A stretch of 64,000 nt of DNA, taken from positions 1 through 64,000 of the forward strand of contig JBBRAM010000015.1 of assembly GCA_038206765.1 (NCBI GenBank), given 5' to 3'. Position 1 is the stretch's first letter, and every line of letters begins with the position of its first letter. This DNA is from UKL13-2 sp038206765 (GTDB taxonomy: Bacteria > Pseudomonadota > Gammaproteobacteria > Burkholderiales > Usitatibacteraceae). This document shows, piece after piece, positions 9,157 through 17,583 of the stretch. The notes beneath the pieces are model-generated. The model saw only the letters and a list, made by a program, of their open reading frames with translations. It was not told the DNA's origin and searched no databases. A program made the translations under genes and the position numbers.

Positions 9157-9912
9157 TCAGCCTACGCGCTTCGGTTGCGACTGTCGCCGCATCAATAACA
9201 CCTCACTAAATCCCCAAGCCATACCGGCAATGAGTCCGGCGGTGTGCGCCCAATTAGCAATAGGCCCGAGCAGGCCCGTCCAGCAAAGCACAAACCAACC
9301 GAGCATCATGATCACGGTCTGCTTATTCAGCGCATAACCGAACGAGGGATGGAGACGACCCTGAATCCAGAAATAGCCGAGTAGTCCGTAGACAACGCCA
9401 GACATGCCGCCGAAATACGGCGAATCGCCAAGCAAATACTGGATAAGGTTGGAGAGGATGCCCACTCCCATAATGAAAGCGCCAAACATCATGCGCCCTT
9501 TGCGGGCTTCAACAAGGCGTCCCAGATCCCAAAGCCACAGCATGTTGAACAACAGATGCATCGGGCCGAAGTGAATGAATATCGGCGTGATCAAGCGCCA
9601 CACTTCGCCGCTTAAAACATCGGCCAGCCCATCGCCATCCGGCGTAGCAATAATCCAGTACTGCAACTCTCGGGGCGAGTGCCCCATACCGACGTGAAGC
9701 GTGATCAATACGCTGATTGCGATGAGTGCAATCGTCATGACCGGGAATACCCCCGATGCAGCAGGAATGGGCGTCGACATTGGCTGAAGTACTGCCCCGC
9801 GCACGCGTCCTGTTTTGGCTCGTTCCCTGCGCCACGCCAGCACGCTGAAAAGTCCAATCAACCCCACGATCAAAACAAGAACCCCAATGACGACAATGTT
9901 TTCTCGGCTCAT
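9157..9912 (-). CDS. Rhomboid family intramembrane serine protease
   Basis: A 251-residue polytopic membrane protein of the rhomboid family, which cleaves transmembrane substrates inside the bilayer. Diagnostic elements are all present: the HFGPMHLLFNM segment (HxxxN of helix 2), the GMSGVVYG motif with the nucleophile serine, and NWAHTAGLIAG supplying the catalytic histidine. An extra N-terminal helix (about residues 8-27) precedes a cytoplasmic linker before the six-helix core. The C-terminus is short and basic. Substrates cannot be inferred. It lies downstream of the radical SAM operon on the same strand but 327 bases away, past a hairpin, so it is probably transcribed separately. Confidence 0.9.
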   Translation of the reverse strand: MSRENIVVIGVLVLIVGLIGLFSVLAWRRERAKTGRVRGAVLQPMSTPIPAASGVFPVMTIALIAISVLITLHVGMGHSPRELQYWIIATPDGDGLADVLSGEVWRLITPIFIHFGPMHLLFNMLWLWDLGRLVEARKGRMMFGAFIMGVGILSNLIQYLLGDSPYFGGMSGVVYGLLGYFWIQGRLHPSFGYALNKQTVIMMLGWFVLCWTGLLGPIANWAHTAGLIAGMAWGFSEVLLMRRQSQPKRVG

Positions 9913-10239
9913 GCAGGCTTTCAGTTAGATTTTTGAATTCGCTATTATGAGGGGTGACTGGATCGATGCCGGCCGCCAACGAATTTTTATCCCACTTAAT
10001 TTACGCCGGCAGCATATAGGCAACCGCAATCACTTGCTCGGCGAAAACGGGCAAATGCCTTTATTGGCGGGCATCTACAAACACCTCTTCTCCGAACGCC
10101 TCACGAATAGGCGATCGTTGTATTTTGGTAATTGGGGATTGAAGGGGCCACGTTAACGGACATAAACAGGGCAAGGCGTAGCTTGCCCATCATCGGAGGC
10201 TGAGTAGGAACACTTCGTTGTGCCCAACCTACGGCAGCA
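9913..10239. other. Intergenic stretch with REP-like hairpin DNA
   Basis: Holds the hairpin at 10169-10188 and adjoining inverted-repeat-rich DNA up to about 10237 (including a TTGTGCCCAACCTACGG element). The rest looks featureless; a 69-codon plus-strand frame here has no support. Confidence 0.45.
10169..10188. repeat. Hairpin, possible terminator or REP-like element
   Basis: Perfect 7-base stem GGGCAAG / CTTGCCC around a six-base loop, downstream of the MauE-like gene on the minus strand. On that strand it is followed by TGTTTATG, a poor T-tract, so termination is possible but not clear. The adjoining 10190-10237 region continues in the style of extragenic palindromic repeats. Confidence 0.4.
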
Positions 10240-10740
10240 TTAGTGTTGGGGTTGCTTTTGGGGTTGCTTTTGGAGTTGCGTTTGCGGTGGCTGCTCAGCG
10301 GTGGTTAATCCGTTTAACGGAGATCGGAAGAGCATGAACACAGCGAGTGCGATCAACGCCGCGTCCTCGAACAACGTGGCTTGGCTGAGTGGTCGCGGCC
10401 AGTAGATGCCAAAACACCCACAGTTTGAAATGTTTAGGCCGCGTGCAAGCGCGATGGTGATCCAGACAAAATAAACCAAATGAAGCAAAACAACACACAG
10501 CGCAGCCCGCCTTGGTTTGGCTCTCCCTGTGAGGGTTGCGCCCAGCCAAACGGCAAGTGAAAATTCGCCAAACACGAGCATCCACGCGACGATCGGGGCA
10601 ATTGGCCGAGGCAATAAATCATAGTTTGCGACGATCGCATAAAAGCCCTGGATATCGAGTAGCTTGCCAATCGCGGCGGTGGCGAGCAGCAGCGTAAAGA
10701 AAATTCTAAGCGCTTTCACAATGTTCATTTGATGCGACAT
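10240..10740 (-). CDS. MauE/DoxX-like redox-associated membrane protein
   Basis: A 166-residue protein with four hydrophobic segments (about residues 8-28, 45-65, 75-97, 118-138) and a closely spaced cysteine pair in SNCGCFG near residue 110. This layout matches the MauE/DoxX-like group, membrane proteins that pass reducing equivalents or support disulfide handling of periplasmic partners (MauE is needed for methylamine dehydrogenase maturation). The C-terminus is a low-complexity Gln/Lys/Pro tail built by a 12-base tandem DNA repeat around 10243-10275. It is the last gene of a probable three-gene operon with the DUF547 lipoprotein 23 bases upstream and the radical SAM gene before that. Confidence 0.75.
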   Translation of the reverse strand: MSHQMNIVKALRIFFTLLLATAAIGKLLDIQGFYAIVANYDLLPRPIAPIVAWMLVFGEFSLAVWLGATLTGRAKPRRAALCVVLLHLVYFVWITIALARGLNISNCGCFGIYWPRPLSQATLFEDAALIALAVFMLFRSPLNGLTTAEQPPQTQLQKQPQKQPQH

Positions 10741-10763
10741 ATTATTAAGCCGACTGACATTGA

Positions 10764-11528
10764 CTACGGTTGCCGGTTAATCGTCCAATCGTAATCGAAG
10801 AAAGTAACGCGATATTCCTCGGGCACTTTTACATCGCGATAGCGATTGATGTAGGCCGGAAGTGATGGTGCCTGGGCTAAAAAATCTTCGGTGTAGAACT
10901 TAAGAATTTCGGAGACTTTGATCGTTTTTGTGGCGTCATCCACCGCAACATTTCGTGGCTCGTTAAAAAATAGCTTCGCCTCGCGGTCTAGCTGCGCTTC
11001 TAATTTTTCGGCTGTGAAAACCTCGCGTGGGAGGCGCGGGCAGCTCACTGACATGCAGTTCAGCGCAGCATGGATACGCGCATCGCCGATTGGTCGAATC
11101 ACCTTATTTTCGTAATCGTAGAGTGAAATCGGCGCACCACCAACTTGCACTTTGCCGAGATAAAAGAAGCCTACTTTTCGAAAGCCCGCATTGGTTTCGG
11201 GGATGCCGGTGTCGATCACTTTATGCATGGCGAGTGCGTTGTAGGCGTTGATGTGAAAGGCCAGCACGTCGGCGGCGTTTCGGAACAACTGTGGCTGATT
11301 GTTGGGCGCGTTGTCGTAAACATAGGCAACAAACTGGTCCAAATCGGCGCGGTCTTTGGCGAGTGCGGCAAAATTAACACGGCCTTCGGGATCAACAAAT
11401 TTTTGCAGCACGCGCGCCCATGCCTCATACGGTGGCGCAGTGGGAGGGTAGGGTGCGTTGCTCGGACGCGGCACTGATGCACAGCCGGTTAGGAACAGCG
11501 CGATCAGTAAAAATAGATATTTTTTCAT
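10764..11528 (-). CDS. DUF547 domain lipoprotein
   Basis: A 254-residue protein starting with a lipoprotein signal peptide (MKKYLFLLIALFLTGCAS; lipidation at Cys16), so it is probably anchored in the envelope facing the periplasm. The rest is a DUF547 domain, recognisable by FHINAYNALAMHKVID, the ISLYDYENKVIR block and HAALNCMSVSCPRL with its conserved Cys pair. The fold is thought to be related to papain/transglutaminase-like proteins, but no reaction is established. Neighbours: 25 bases after the radical SAM gene and 23 before the MauE-like gene, same strand, suggesting co-transcription and a shared redox or maturation role. Confidence 0.85.
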   Translation of the reverse strand: MKKYLFLLIALFLTGCASVPRPSNAPYPPTAPPYEAWARVLQKFVDPEGRVNFAALAKDRADLDQFVAYVYDNAPNNQPQLFRNAADVLAFHINAYNALAMHKVIDTGIPETNAGFRKVGFFYLGKVQVGGAPISLYDYENKVIRPIGDARIHAALNCMSVSCPRLPREVFTAEKLEAQLDREAKLFFNEPRNVAVDDATKTIKVSEILKFYTEDFLAQAPSLPAYINRYRDVKVPEEYRVTFFDYDWTINRQP

Positions 11529-11553
11529 AGGGTCGACTCTAAAAAACGGACGG

Positions 11554-12927
11554 TTATTCGGCGGCTTGCTGGTCTAACATGGCGTCTTTCGCACGGCCCC
11601 GTGCGTTCTTGCGGGTTAGCGTCACTGAAATTTTTGTCGGGATCGTATCGCTAAAATTGCCGGTGACAGGGTTAAAAAACTGCATCTTATTCTCGCGTTT
11701 GACGTTGGCGGCCACCAGCAAATAATCGTCGCGCTTCGCGTTATGAACGCACATCGACATCGGGCCCTCAGGCGTCATGACCATGAATGAACAGGCTTCA
11801 CAGCGCTCGCGCTCGAGTGATTTTGCATCCATGAAGTTATGAATAAAAAACGAAATTTTGCCGATCCTGCCGCGGGCAACAATAAAATCACGACGCGCAC
11901 GCCAAATGAGCGCCGCGAAACGCCGCACGACGCCGAACAAAATACCAGGGTGCATCAAAAAATAGGATGCAACTTTTTTCGCGATCTCATGTTTAGCAGC
12001 GCGCACCATCGTGACGTTCGCGCTGGAGTGTAGAATTTTTTGGGCAAACGCTGCATCGGCGAAGGCATCGTGCAGCTTGCCATTTATCACGAACGCATAA
12101 GCATAGCTATTGCACGCAGCGGGGCCAACACGCATGGCGTTAAAGTTTAGTTTGGTGTTGGCGCCAGTACCAATCGCGTCAACCATCGTTTCAGGATTGA
12201 CCGTAACCCGCGCTCCTTCAACCCCCTCCCCAGCGCCCCGCCCTGTATCGGCACCGATTTGAAATGACGCAAAGCGAACCACGTCAGCATGGCGAATAAA
12301 AAACTGCACCAGCGCCGGGACTTCGTGAAAACTGCCGGGGCTCACAGTGGTGTTAAAAATCACCGCAAGCGGCAAACCGCGGGCACGGTTGATATACTCC
12401 TCGCGTACCGTATTCAACGCCTGTTCTGAGGTGTAGCCAACACGCTCTTGCCTCATGTCCACATGAAAAGCGACATCTTCCAAACCCGCTTCGCATAATT
12501 CTTCGAGCAAATCGCGCGTGGCTTTGATGCCGTTTGTAAACAGCGAGGAGCGCATTTTTTTCTGGCGAATGTAGCGGACGATTGCCACCAACTCATCGCG
12601 TTTGCGTAGCGTCGGATCACCGCCCGTAACCTGCACATCAGTATTTGCGCCGTAATGATCAAAAATCATATCGATGCGGCGATAAACTTCCTCTAACGGA
12701 ATATCTTTGAGCGCTTCGGACGATTCAGAGAGGTAGCAGTACGCGCAATCCAAATTGCAGCGCTGTGTGATTTCCAAGGCCACGCACCCTACCGCCATAC
12801 GCCGCCCCAACATTTGCCACGGTGACCACTGGTTGGCGCGCCGCATTCGTTCACGCGCCCTCGAGAGCGGATCGTCATTGGTCAGCGAGTATGGTTGCCA
12901 ATCTTTGATCTCTTGTACATTGAGCAT
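11554..12927 (-). CDS. Radical SAM protein
   Basis: A 457-residue radical S-adenosylmethionine enzyme. The [4Fe-4S]-binding CNLDCAYC motif (CxxxCxxC) lies near residue 60, followed by a TGGDPTLR glycine-rich SAM contact and other TIM-barrel blocks. Near the C-terminus, CEACSF and MCVHN supply three more cysteines that could hold an auxiliary cluster, as in SPASM/twitch-type enzymes. ATG at 12927 is chosen because AAAAGG lies eight bases upstream; the longer frame would need a TTG. The gene heads an operon with a DUF547 lipoprotein and a MauE-like membrane protein. No short precursor peptide is evident, so the substrate (peptide, lipid or small molecule) is unknown. Confidence 0.85.
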   Translation of the reverse strand: MLNVQEIKDWQPYSLTNDDPLSRARERMRRANQWSPWQMLGRRMAVGCVALEITQRCNLDCAYCYLSESSEALKDIPLEEVYRRIDMIFDHYGANTDVQVTGGDPTLRKRDELVAIVRYIRQKKMRSSLFTNGIKATRDLLEELCEAGLEDVAFHVDMRQERVGYTSEQALNTVREEYINRARGLPLAVIFNTTVSPGSFHEVPALVQFFIRHADVVRFASFQIGADTGRGAGEGVEGARVTVNPETMVDAIGTGANTKLNFNAMRVGPAACNSYAYAFVINGKLHDAFADAAFAQKILHSSANVTMVRAAKHEIAKKVASYFLMHPGILFGVVRRFAALIWRARRDFIVARGRIGKISFFIHNFMDAKSLERERCEACSFMVMTPEGPMSMCVHNAKRDDYLLVAANVKRENKMQFFNPVTGNFSDTIPTKISVTLTRKNARGRAKDAMLDQQAAE

Positions 12928-13396
12928 TGCTGGCCTTTTCGATTGGTGCAAGATCGGATGGGCAAACGATCCGGCTCACAACATCCGATCGCAGAGTGCC
13001 GTTTAATGGCTACGAAACCGCGGCGCTTCTGGATGCGTTTCGTAAGAGTATCGTAAAAACAATGACGATTTTCAACTACTGCATCCAAACAAAGGTATCG
13101 CGATAGTCGCTGCAAATGCCCCAAGAATGGCTTTGGTTGCGCCGGTTACAAGTAGATGTACTCAAACGCCGGCCTGTAGAAATGGGGTTTTTCATGATTA
13201 GACCAGCGACAGGTTGATTGGTAGCGAATAAATGGATAAATTTCGCACAAAAATCAACCTTGCTCGGAGCAGGATTGGCGACGAATTGGAGAGGTATGGC
13301 ACAATTGGCGTAGTTTGTACCAACGCGCGATCAGGCTATTTGGCCAGACCCGCCCTTCAACCTTCCGATACCGATATCCGAAACGAGAAATATTCA
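12928..13396. other. Divergent control region of radical SAM and BLUF genes
   Basis: A 469-base gap between divergent genes, expected to hold both promoters. I see no terminator, repeat or credible small gene. The frame of the BLUF gene remains open upstream to 13232 but codes for a sequence unlike the start of any BLUF protein. Confidence 0.4.
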
Positions 13397-13984
13397 ATGC
13401 CTCAACTAATCCGCATCATTTATGTTAGCCGCTCAACCTTTACACCCACAAGGGTGAACGCAAGTATCGAACCCAATGTCGCTCGCATCTTAGCAAAATC
13501 GCGAATCAATAATCGACGCAACGGGCTGGTTGGTGTTCTCTACTTCGGTGACGGTTGCTTTTTCCAATGCCTTGAAGGCGAGCAGTCAGCAGTCGAAACC
13601 TTATACACACTGCTGCAGTCGGATGAGCGTCACAGGGACATAAAGCTTCTTTCGCGCGAGTCAATCAGCGCGCTCACCTACACAGACTGGGCCATGAAGT
13701 TTGTTCCGTTGGAAACGGAGATGACGCGCCTATTAAAGGAGGGAGGGTTCAATAGCTTCGATCCTTACCGCTTCGACCAAGCGATGGTGCAGAACGTGAT
13801 GAACCTGCTGCGCACGTCGACCGACCCAACGACGGCCACCGAAGTAGAGACCATGCTTGGACAATCAGAGGCAGCGCGAGCAGTCGACAAGGTATCTGGG
13901 ACCCTCCGGCTAACCACCGTCGCGGTGATCGGCGCAGTTATCGGGGCAGCAGTCGCTGCTGGGATATTCCTGCTGCTTAAATGA
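13397..13984 (+). CDS. BLUF-domain blue-light photoreceptor with C-terminal membrane segment
   Basis: A 195-residue protein whose first 110 residues form a BLUF flavin photoreceptor. Key residues are in place: Tyr9 and Gln57 of the photocycle, Asn39 for flavin contact, and Trp98/Met100 in YTDWAM; spacing from Asn39 to Gln57 to Trp98 is exactly that of known BLUF proteins, while the loop between Tyr9 and Asn39 is six residues longer. Instead of a known output domain it has a helical linker and a strongly hydrophobic Ala/Val/Gly segment (about 171-194) that should anchor it in the membrane. ATG 13397 starts right at the domain. The convergent EAL gene is the natural candidate partner. Confidence 0.88.
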   Translation: MPQLIRIIYVSRSTFTPTRVNASIEPNVARILAKSRINNRRNGLVGVLYFGDGCFFQCLEGEQSAVETLYTLLQSDERHRDIKLLSRESISALTYTDWAMKFVPLETEMTRLLKEGGFNSFDPYRFDQAMVQNVMNLLRTSTDPTTATEVETMLGQSEAARAVDKVSGTLRLTTVAVIGAVIGAAVAAGIFLLLK

Positions 13985-14230
13985 TGTTTCGCGGCACGGC
14001 TAGTTTACGAGGTTTGTTGCATTTGACGTTCGTGCGCGCGTCAAATGCGGATTTTCAGCAATCTCAACAGCCGGATTGCCAAGGTCGGAATTGACCGCTT
14101 ATCGTGGCTATTGATCGCTTCATTTTCGCAAGCTGGAATTCACCAGAATTGAACTGTTGGGGGGAGGTGGGATTGGGCATCCGCTGTTCGGCAGATTTAT
14201 TGAAAAGTGACTAGAGATTGGCCGTAAAAC

Positions 14231-15031
14231 TTATTGAGGCGGCCAATCGAGTTTTTCAGGCTGAGCTGCTGCCTCGAACAAGGGCTTGCTGAACAGATAA
14301 CCCTGCATCAGGTTGATGCCGAGGTCTTGCAAAAATTGGCACTCATCAAGGGTCTCGATTCCCTCAGCAATAATGCGGATGCCGAGCTCCTCGCATATGC
14401 GCGTAACGCCTCGCACGATGGCCTGGCTGGGTTTGCGGTGGTTAATATTGCGGACGAGGCTCATATCCAACTTAATCAGGTCGGGCTGAAAATCGGCGAG
14501 CAAGCTAAGTCCCGCAAAACCAGCGCCAAAGTCGTCGATCGCAGTCAGAAAGCCAATCCGCTGGTACTCGCGAAACACTTCGGCTAGCCATTTACCGTCG
14601 TTGATGTGTTCACCCTCGACGGTTTCAAACATGATGCGCTCAGTCGGAAAGTTATGAGCGAGCGCCGCTTCAAGCGTAGTGCGGATGCACACCTCGGGCC
14701 GGTAGATGGCGTTCGGCAGGAAATTGATTGAGAGCATGGTCGACATGTTCAACTTTGCCGCGGTCTTGATCGCCTTCACGCGACATGCCTGGTCGAAGCG
14801 ATAACGATTGGCCTCCGTGATTTGCGAGAGAACGCTTTGTGCTGACTCACCGTTAGGACCGCGCACCAATGCCTCGTGCGCAAAGATCTGCCGCTTTTGA
14901 ATATCGACAATCGGTTGGAACGCGTAGCTAAACTTGAACGCTAAGCTCTCACCACCGCCACAATTGCCGCAGGGTTTACCGTCCTGCTCGAGGATGAATT
15001 CGGTGGAGCGAAGTTTGATGTGCGTGTTCAT
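14231..15031 (-). CDS. Stand-alone EAL-domain c-di-GMP phosphodiesterase
   Basis: A 266-residue single-domain EAL protein, predicted to hydrolyse cyclic di-GMP to pGpG. Catalytic landmarks are intact: HEALVRG, SINFLP (metal Asn), FETVEGE, DDFGAGFAGL with the metal aspartates, LIKLDMSLV with the active-site Lys, and IAEGIE. Ahead of the domain is CGNCGG (about residues 21-26), a cysteine pair that could be a metal or redox element. There is no GGDEF, PAS or receiver domain. It is convergent with the BLUF gene, 246 bases apart; since BLUF and EAL are fused in BlrP1 and related proteins, the pair may be a split version. That link is inference. Confidence 0.9.
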   Translation of the reverse strand: MNTHIKLRSTEFILEQDGKPCGNCGGGESLAFKFSYAFQPIVDIQKRQIFAHEALVRGPNGESAQSVLSQITEANRYRFDQACRVKAIKTAAKLNMSTMLSINFLPNAIYRPEVCIRTTLEAALAHNFPTERIMFETVEGEHINDGKWLAEVFREYQRIGFLTAIDDFGAGFAGLSLLADFQPDLIKLDMSLVRNINHRKPSQAIVRGVTRICEELGIRIIAEGIETLDECQFLQDLGINLMQGYLFSKPLFEAAAQPEKLDWPPQ

Positions 15032-15069
15032 AAAATTTGAATTTTTTTAAGCCTAAATATTACGCCCGG

Positions 15070-16122
15070 TTAGACAACGATCGTCTGTTTCTCATCTACT
15101 TCACGCTCGCGAATGTAACCAATGGTGAATACGGTTTCGCCAGCATCGCGTAAATTTTTTGCGGCGGCCTCCGCTTTTTCTTTGGCAACCACCACCACCA
15201 TGCCGATGCCGCAATTAAAGGTGCGTGCCATTTCGGCATCATCAATTTGGCCTTGTTGTTGCAGCCATGCAAACACCGATGGTGCAACCCAGCTTTTACG
15301 ATCAATCACAGCCGTCACGGCATCTGGCAGGACCCGCGGAATGTTCTCTGTTAAGCCGCCGCCGGTTATATGCGCCATCCCCTTAACCATGCCGGTTTGC
15401 ATGAGCGCCAATAGCGGTTTCACGTAGATGCGGGTGGGTGCCAACAAGTCGGCAGCGAGTTGATGATTTTCAGGTGCGTGTAAATCAAGCCCGCTACGTT
15501 CAATGATTTTACGCACCAGTGAATAGCCGTTGGAGTGCGCGCCGCTCGATTGCAGGCCGAGTACCACGTCACCCGCCGTGATGGCTTTGCCGGTAATGAT
15601 GGCTTCTTTTTCGACCAAGCCGACGGCGAAGCCCGCGAGATCGTATTCGCCAGCGGGATACATTGAGGGCATCTCGGCGGTCTCGCCGCCGATCAACGCG
15701 CAGCCCGCCAATTCACAGCCGTAGGCGATGCCTTTGACAACATCGGTTGCGACAGCAACGTCGAGCTTGCCGCAGGCAAAATAATCAAGAAAGAATATCG
15801 GTTCGGCGCCTTGGACCAAAATATCGTTCACACTCATGGCGACCAAATCTTGGCCGATGGTGTCGTGTTTATTTAAATGAAACGCGAGTTTTAATTTGGT
15901 GCCAACACCGTCGGTGCCGGAAACCATGACGGGGTTTTTAAATTTTTTCGACACTTCAACTAACGCACCGAAGCCGCCAATTCCGCCAATGACTTCGGGG
16001 CGCATGGTACGTTTGGCGAAGGGTTTGATGTTTTCGACGAGCTGATCGCCCGCGTCGATATCAACACCCGCGTCTTTGTAGGTGAGTGGCGAAAGTTGGT
16101 TTTCTGAGGCGGGTTTGGTCAT
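15070..16122 (-). CDS. purM: Phosphoribosylformylglycinamidine cyclo-ligase (AIR synthetase)
   Basis: Catalyses the ATP-dependent ring closure of FGAM to aminoimidazole ribonucleotide, step five of de novo purine synthesis, in the cytoplasm. At 350 residues it has the usual length. Recognisable blocks are YKDAGVDIDAGDQLV at the N-terminus, SGTDGVGTKLKLA and DLVAMSVNDILVQGAEP of the ATP-grasp-like PurM fold, GGETAEMPSMY, and ITGGGLTENIPR. It stands alone on the minus strand, divergent from the AI-2E-type permease gene and separated from it by a purine-rich stretch. Confidence 0.97.
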   Translation of the reverse strand: MTKPASENQLSPLTYKDAGVDIDAGDQLVENIKPFAKRTMRPEVIGGIGGFGALVEVSKKFKNPVMVSGTDGVGTKLKLAFHLNKHDTIGQDLVAMSVNDILVQGAEPIFFLDYFACGKLDVAVATDVVKGIAYGCELAGCALIGGETAEMPSMYPAGEYDLAGFAVGLVEKEAIITGKAITAGDVVLGLQSSGAHSNGYSLVRKIIERSGLDLHAPENHQLAADLLAPTRIYVKPLLALMQTGMVKGMAHITGGGLTENIPRVLPDAVTAVIDRKSWVAPSVFAWLQQQGQIDDAEMARTFNCGIGMVVVVAKEKAEAAAKNLRDAGETVFTIGYIREREVDEKQTIVV

Positions 16123-16181
16123 GGTGGGGACTTTTTGAATTGACAGTGCCGGAAAAATGCGTGATCAGTGCGAGTGCGAGC

Positions 16182-16246
16182 AGAAAAGAGGAAAGTGGAA
16201 AGGAAAAGGGAATATGGAAAAAGGAAAATGGGATGGAGAGAATGGA
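16182..16246. repeat. Purine-rich tract lacking C on the plus strand
   Basis: A 65-base run of almost pure A/G (six T, no C on the plus strand) made of irregular GGAAAR units, located upstream of both purM and the permease gene. Such homopurine stretches can form unusual helices; no function is claimed. Confidence 0.6.
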
Positions 16247-16369
16247 TTGCGAGCGAAACGAGAGGGCCAAAATTGCACCCAAAATGGGCCTCTCACAACC
16301 CAAAATTGCCGCCCTATACCCCACCGATTCGGTTACGATTGAATAAATTAACTTCATATTTTACTGTAA

Positions 16370-17536
16370 ATGACTCCCAAAAGCCCTGAACATTCTCATG
16401 CCAACCCCCGTTCCCACGTGAACGCATCCCTTCGCCCCGCGTGGTTGTCTCGGTTACACGCCCGCACGAAAGCGCGCCCGCTGGCGTGGCTGGATTTGTA
16501 TATTTTAACGATGTTGGCCGCGATGCTCGGGTTTGGCCTGCTGCTGTGGGTGCTTTCGCCGATTTTGGCTCCATTTTTGGCGGCGGCAATTTTAGCCTAT
16601 ATCTTCGACCCGCTAGCGACCAAACTGGCCGCACGCGGCGTGCCACGCTCGTTGGCGACGGTAATGGCGGTGCTACTTCTGATTTTGTCGGTTGCGCTGC
16701 TTCTCATCATCATCTTGCCGCTGTTTTACAAAGAAATCGCGCAACTGATCGAGCAAATGCCTGCATTTTTGGAACAGATCAAAACCCATGCGCTGCCATG
16801 GGTGAACGAAAAGTTGGGCGTGTCGTTAACGCTTGATCCCTCATCATTCCGACAATTCATCACCGATAATTTGCAGGACGCGAGCGGCGTGGCGAAGAAA
16901 ATTTTTGCCTCCGTTGGCGTGGGCGGCTTAGCGCTGGTGGGGTTTTTAGTCAATCTTCTGTTGATCCCGGTTGTGCTGTTTTATTTCCTGAGAGATTGGG
17001 GTTCGTTGCTCGCAAACGTGGACGCAATGGTTCCGCGACGTTTTCATGGAACGGTCGCGATGCTGACTAAACAAATCGACGCGATTCTCTCAGAGTTTCT
17101 GCGCGGGCAATTAAGCGTAATGGTTCTGATGGCCGTTTATTACGTGGGGGGGCTGTGGCTGGTCGGCCTGAACTTTGCGTTGCCGGTAGGACTCATTACG
17201 GGAATATTAGTATTTGTTCCGTATTTGGGCAGCGGCACCGGATTGCTACTCGGTACCGTCGCTGCCGTGATGCAGTTCCCGTCGATGACGGGTGTATTTT
17301 TGGTCTGGACGGTATTTGGCATCGGCCAATTGCTCGAAGGCTTCGCCGTCACGCCGTGGCTGGTCGGGGATCGCATTGGCTTGCATCCGGTCGCGGTAAT
17401 CTTTGCCCTGCTGGCGTTTGGACAGGTGTTTGGATTTTTTGGATTATTGCTGGCATTGCCAGCCAGCGCCGCAATCTTGGTCGGGCTGCGTCATCTGAGG
17501 GGCAGCTATCAGGGGAGTGATTTGTACCGGCGATAG
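16370..17536 (+). CDS. AI-2E family transporter (PerM/YdiK-like permease)
   Basis: A 388-residue inner-membrane protein of the AI-2E exporter superfamily, which includes autoinducer-2 exporters and Na+/H+ antiporters. Around eight hydrophobic segments are visible, with a soluble region between about residues 120 and 180. Typical blocks are LSPILAPFLAAAILAYIFDP near the N-terminus, the FYFLRDWG helix, and FVPYLGSGTGLLLG followed by WLVGDRIGLHPVAVIFALL at the C-terminus. It is divergent from purM, a neighbourhood common in betaproteobacteria, but the hda gene often found next is absent here. Transported substrate is unknown. Confidence 0.9.
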   Translation: MTPKSPEHSHANPRSHVNASLRPAWLSRLHARTKARPLAWLDLYILTMLAAMLGFGLLLWVLSPILAPFLAAAILAYIFDPLATKLAARGVPRSLATVMAVLLLILSVALLLIIILPLFYKEIAQLIEQMPAFLEQIKTHALPWVNEKLGVSLTLDPSSFRQFITDNLQDASGVAKKIFASVGVGGLALVGFLVNLLLIPVVLFYFLRDWGSLLANVDAMVPRRFHGTVAMLTKQIDAILSEFLRGQLSVMVLMAVYYVGGLWLVGLNFALPVGLITGILVFVPYLGSGTGLLLGTVAAVMQFPSMTGVFLVWTVFGIGQLLEGFAVTPWLVGDRIGLHPVAVIFALLAFGQVFGFFGLLLALPASAAILVGLRHLRGSYQGSDLYRR

Positions 17537-17583
17537 CTTGCTTTGAATTGGCCTCGGGCTGGCTCGAAGGTAGCCATTTAGAG

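Noticed and set aside
13232..13396. N-terminal extension of the BLUF protein
   Set aside because: The extension is unlike BLUF proteins; ATG 13397 starts exactly at the domain.
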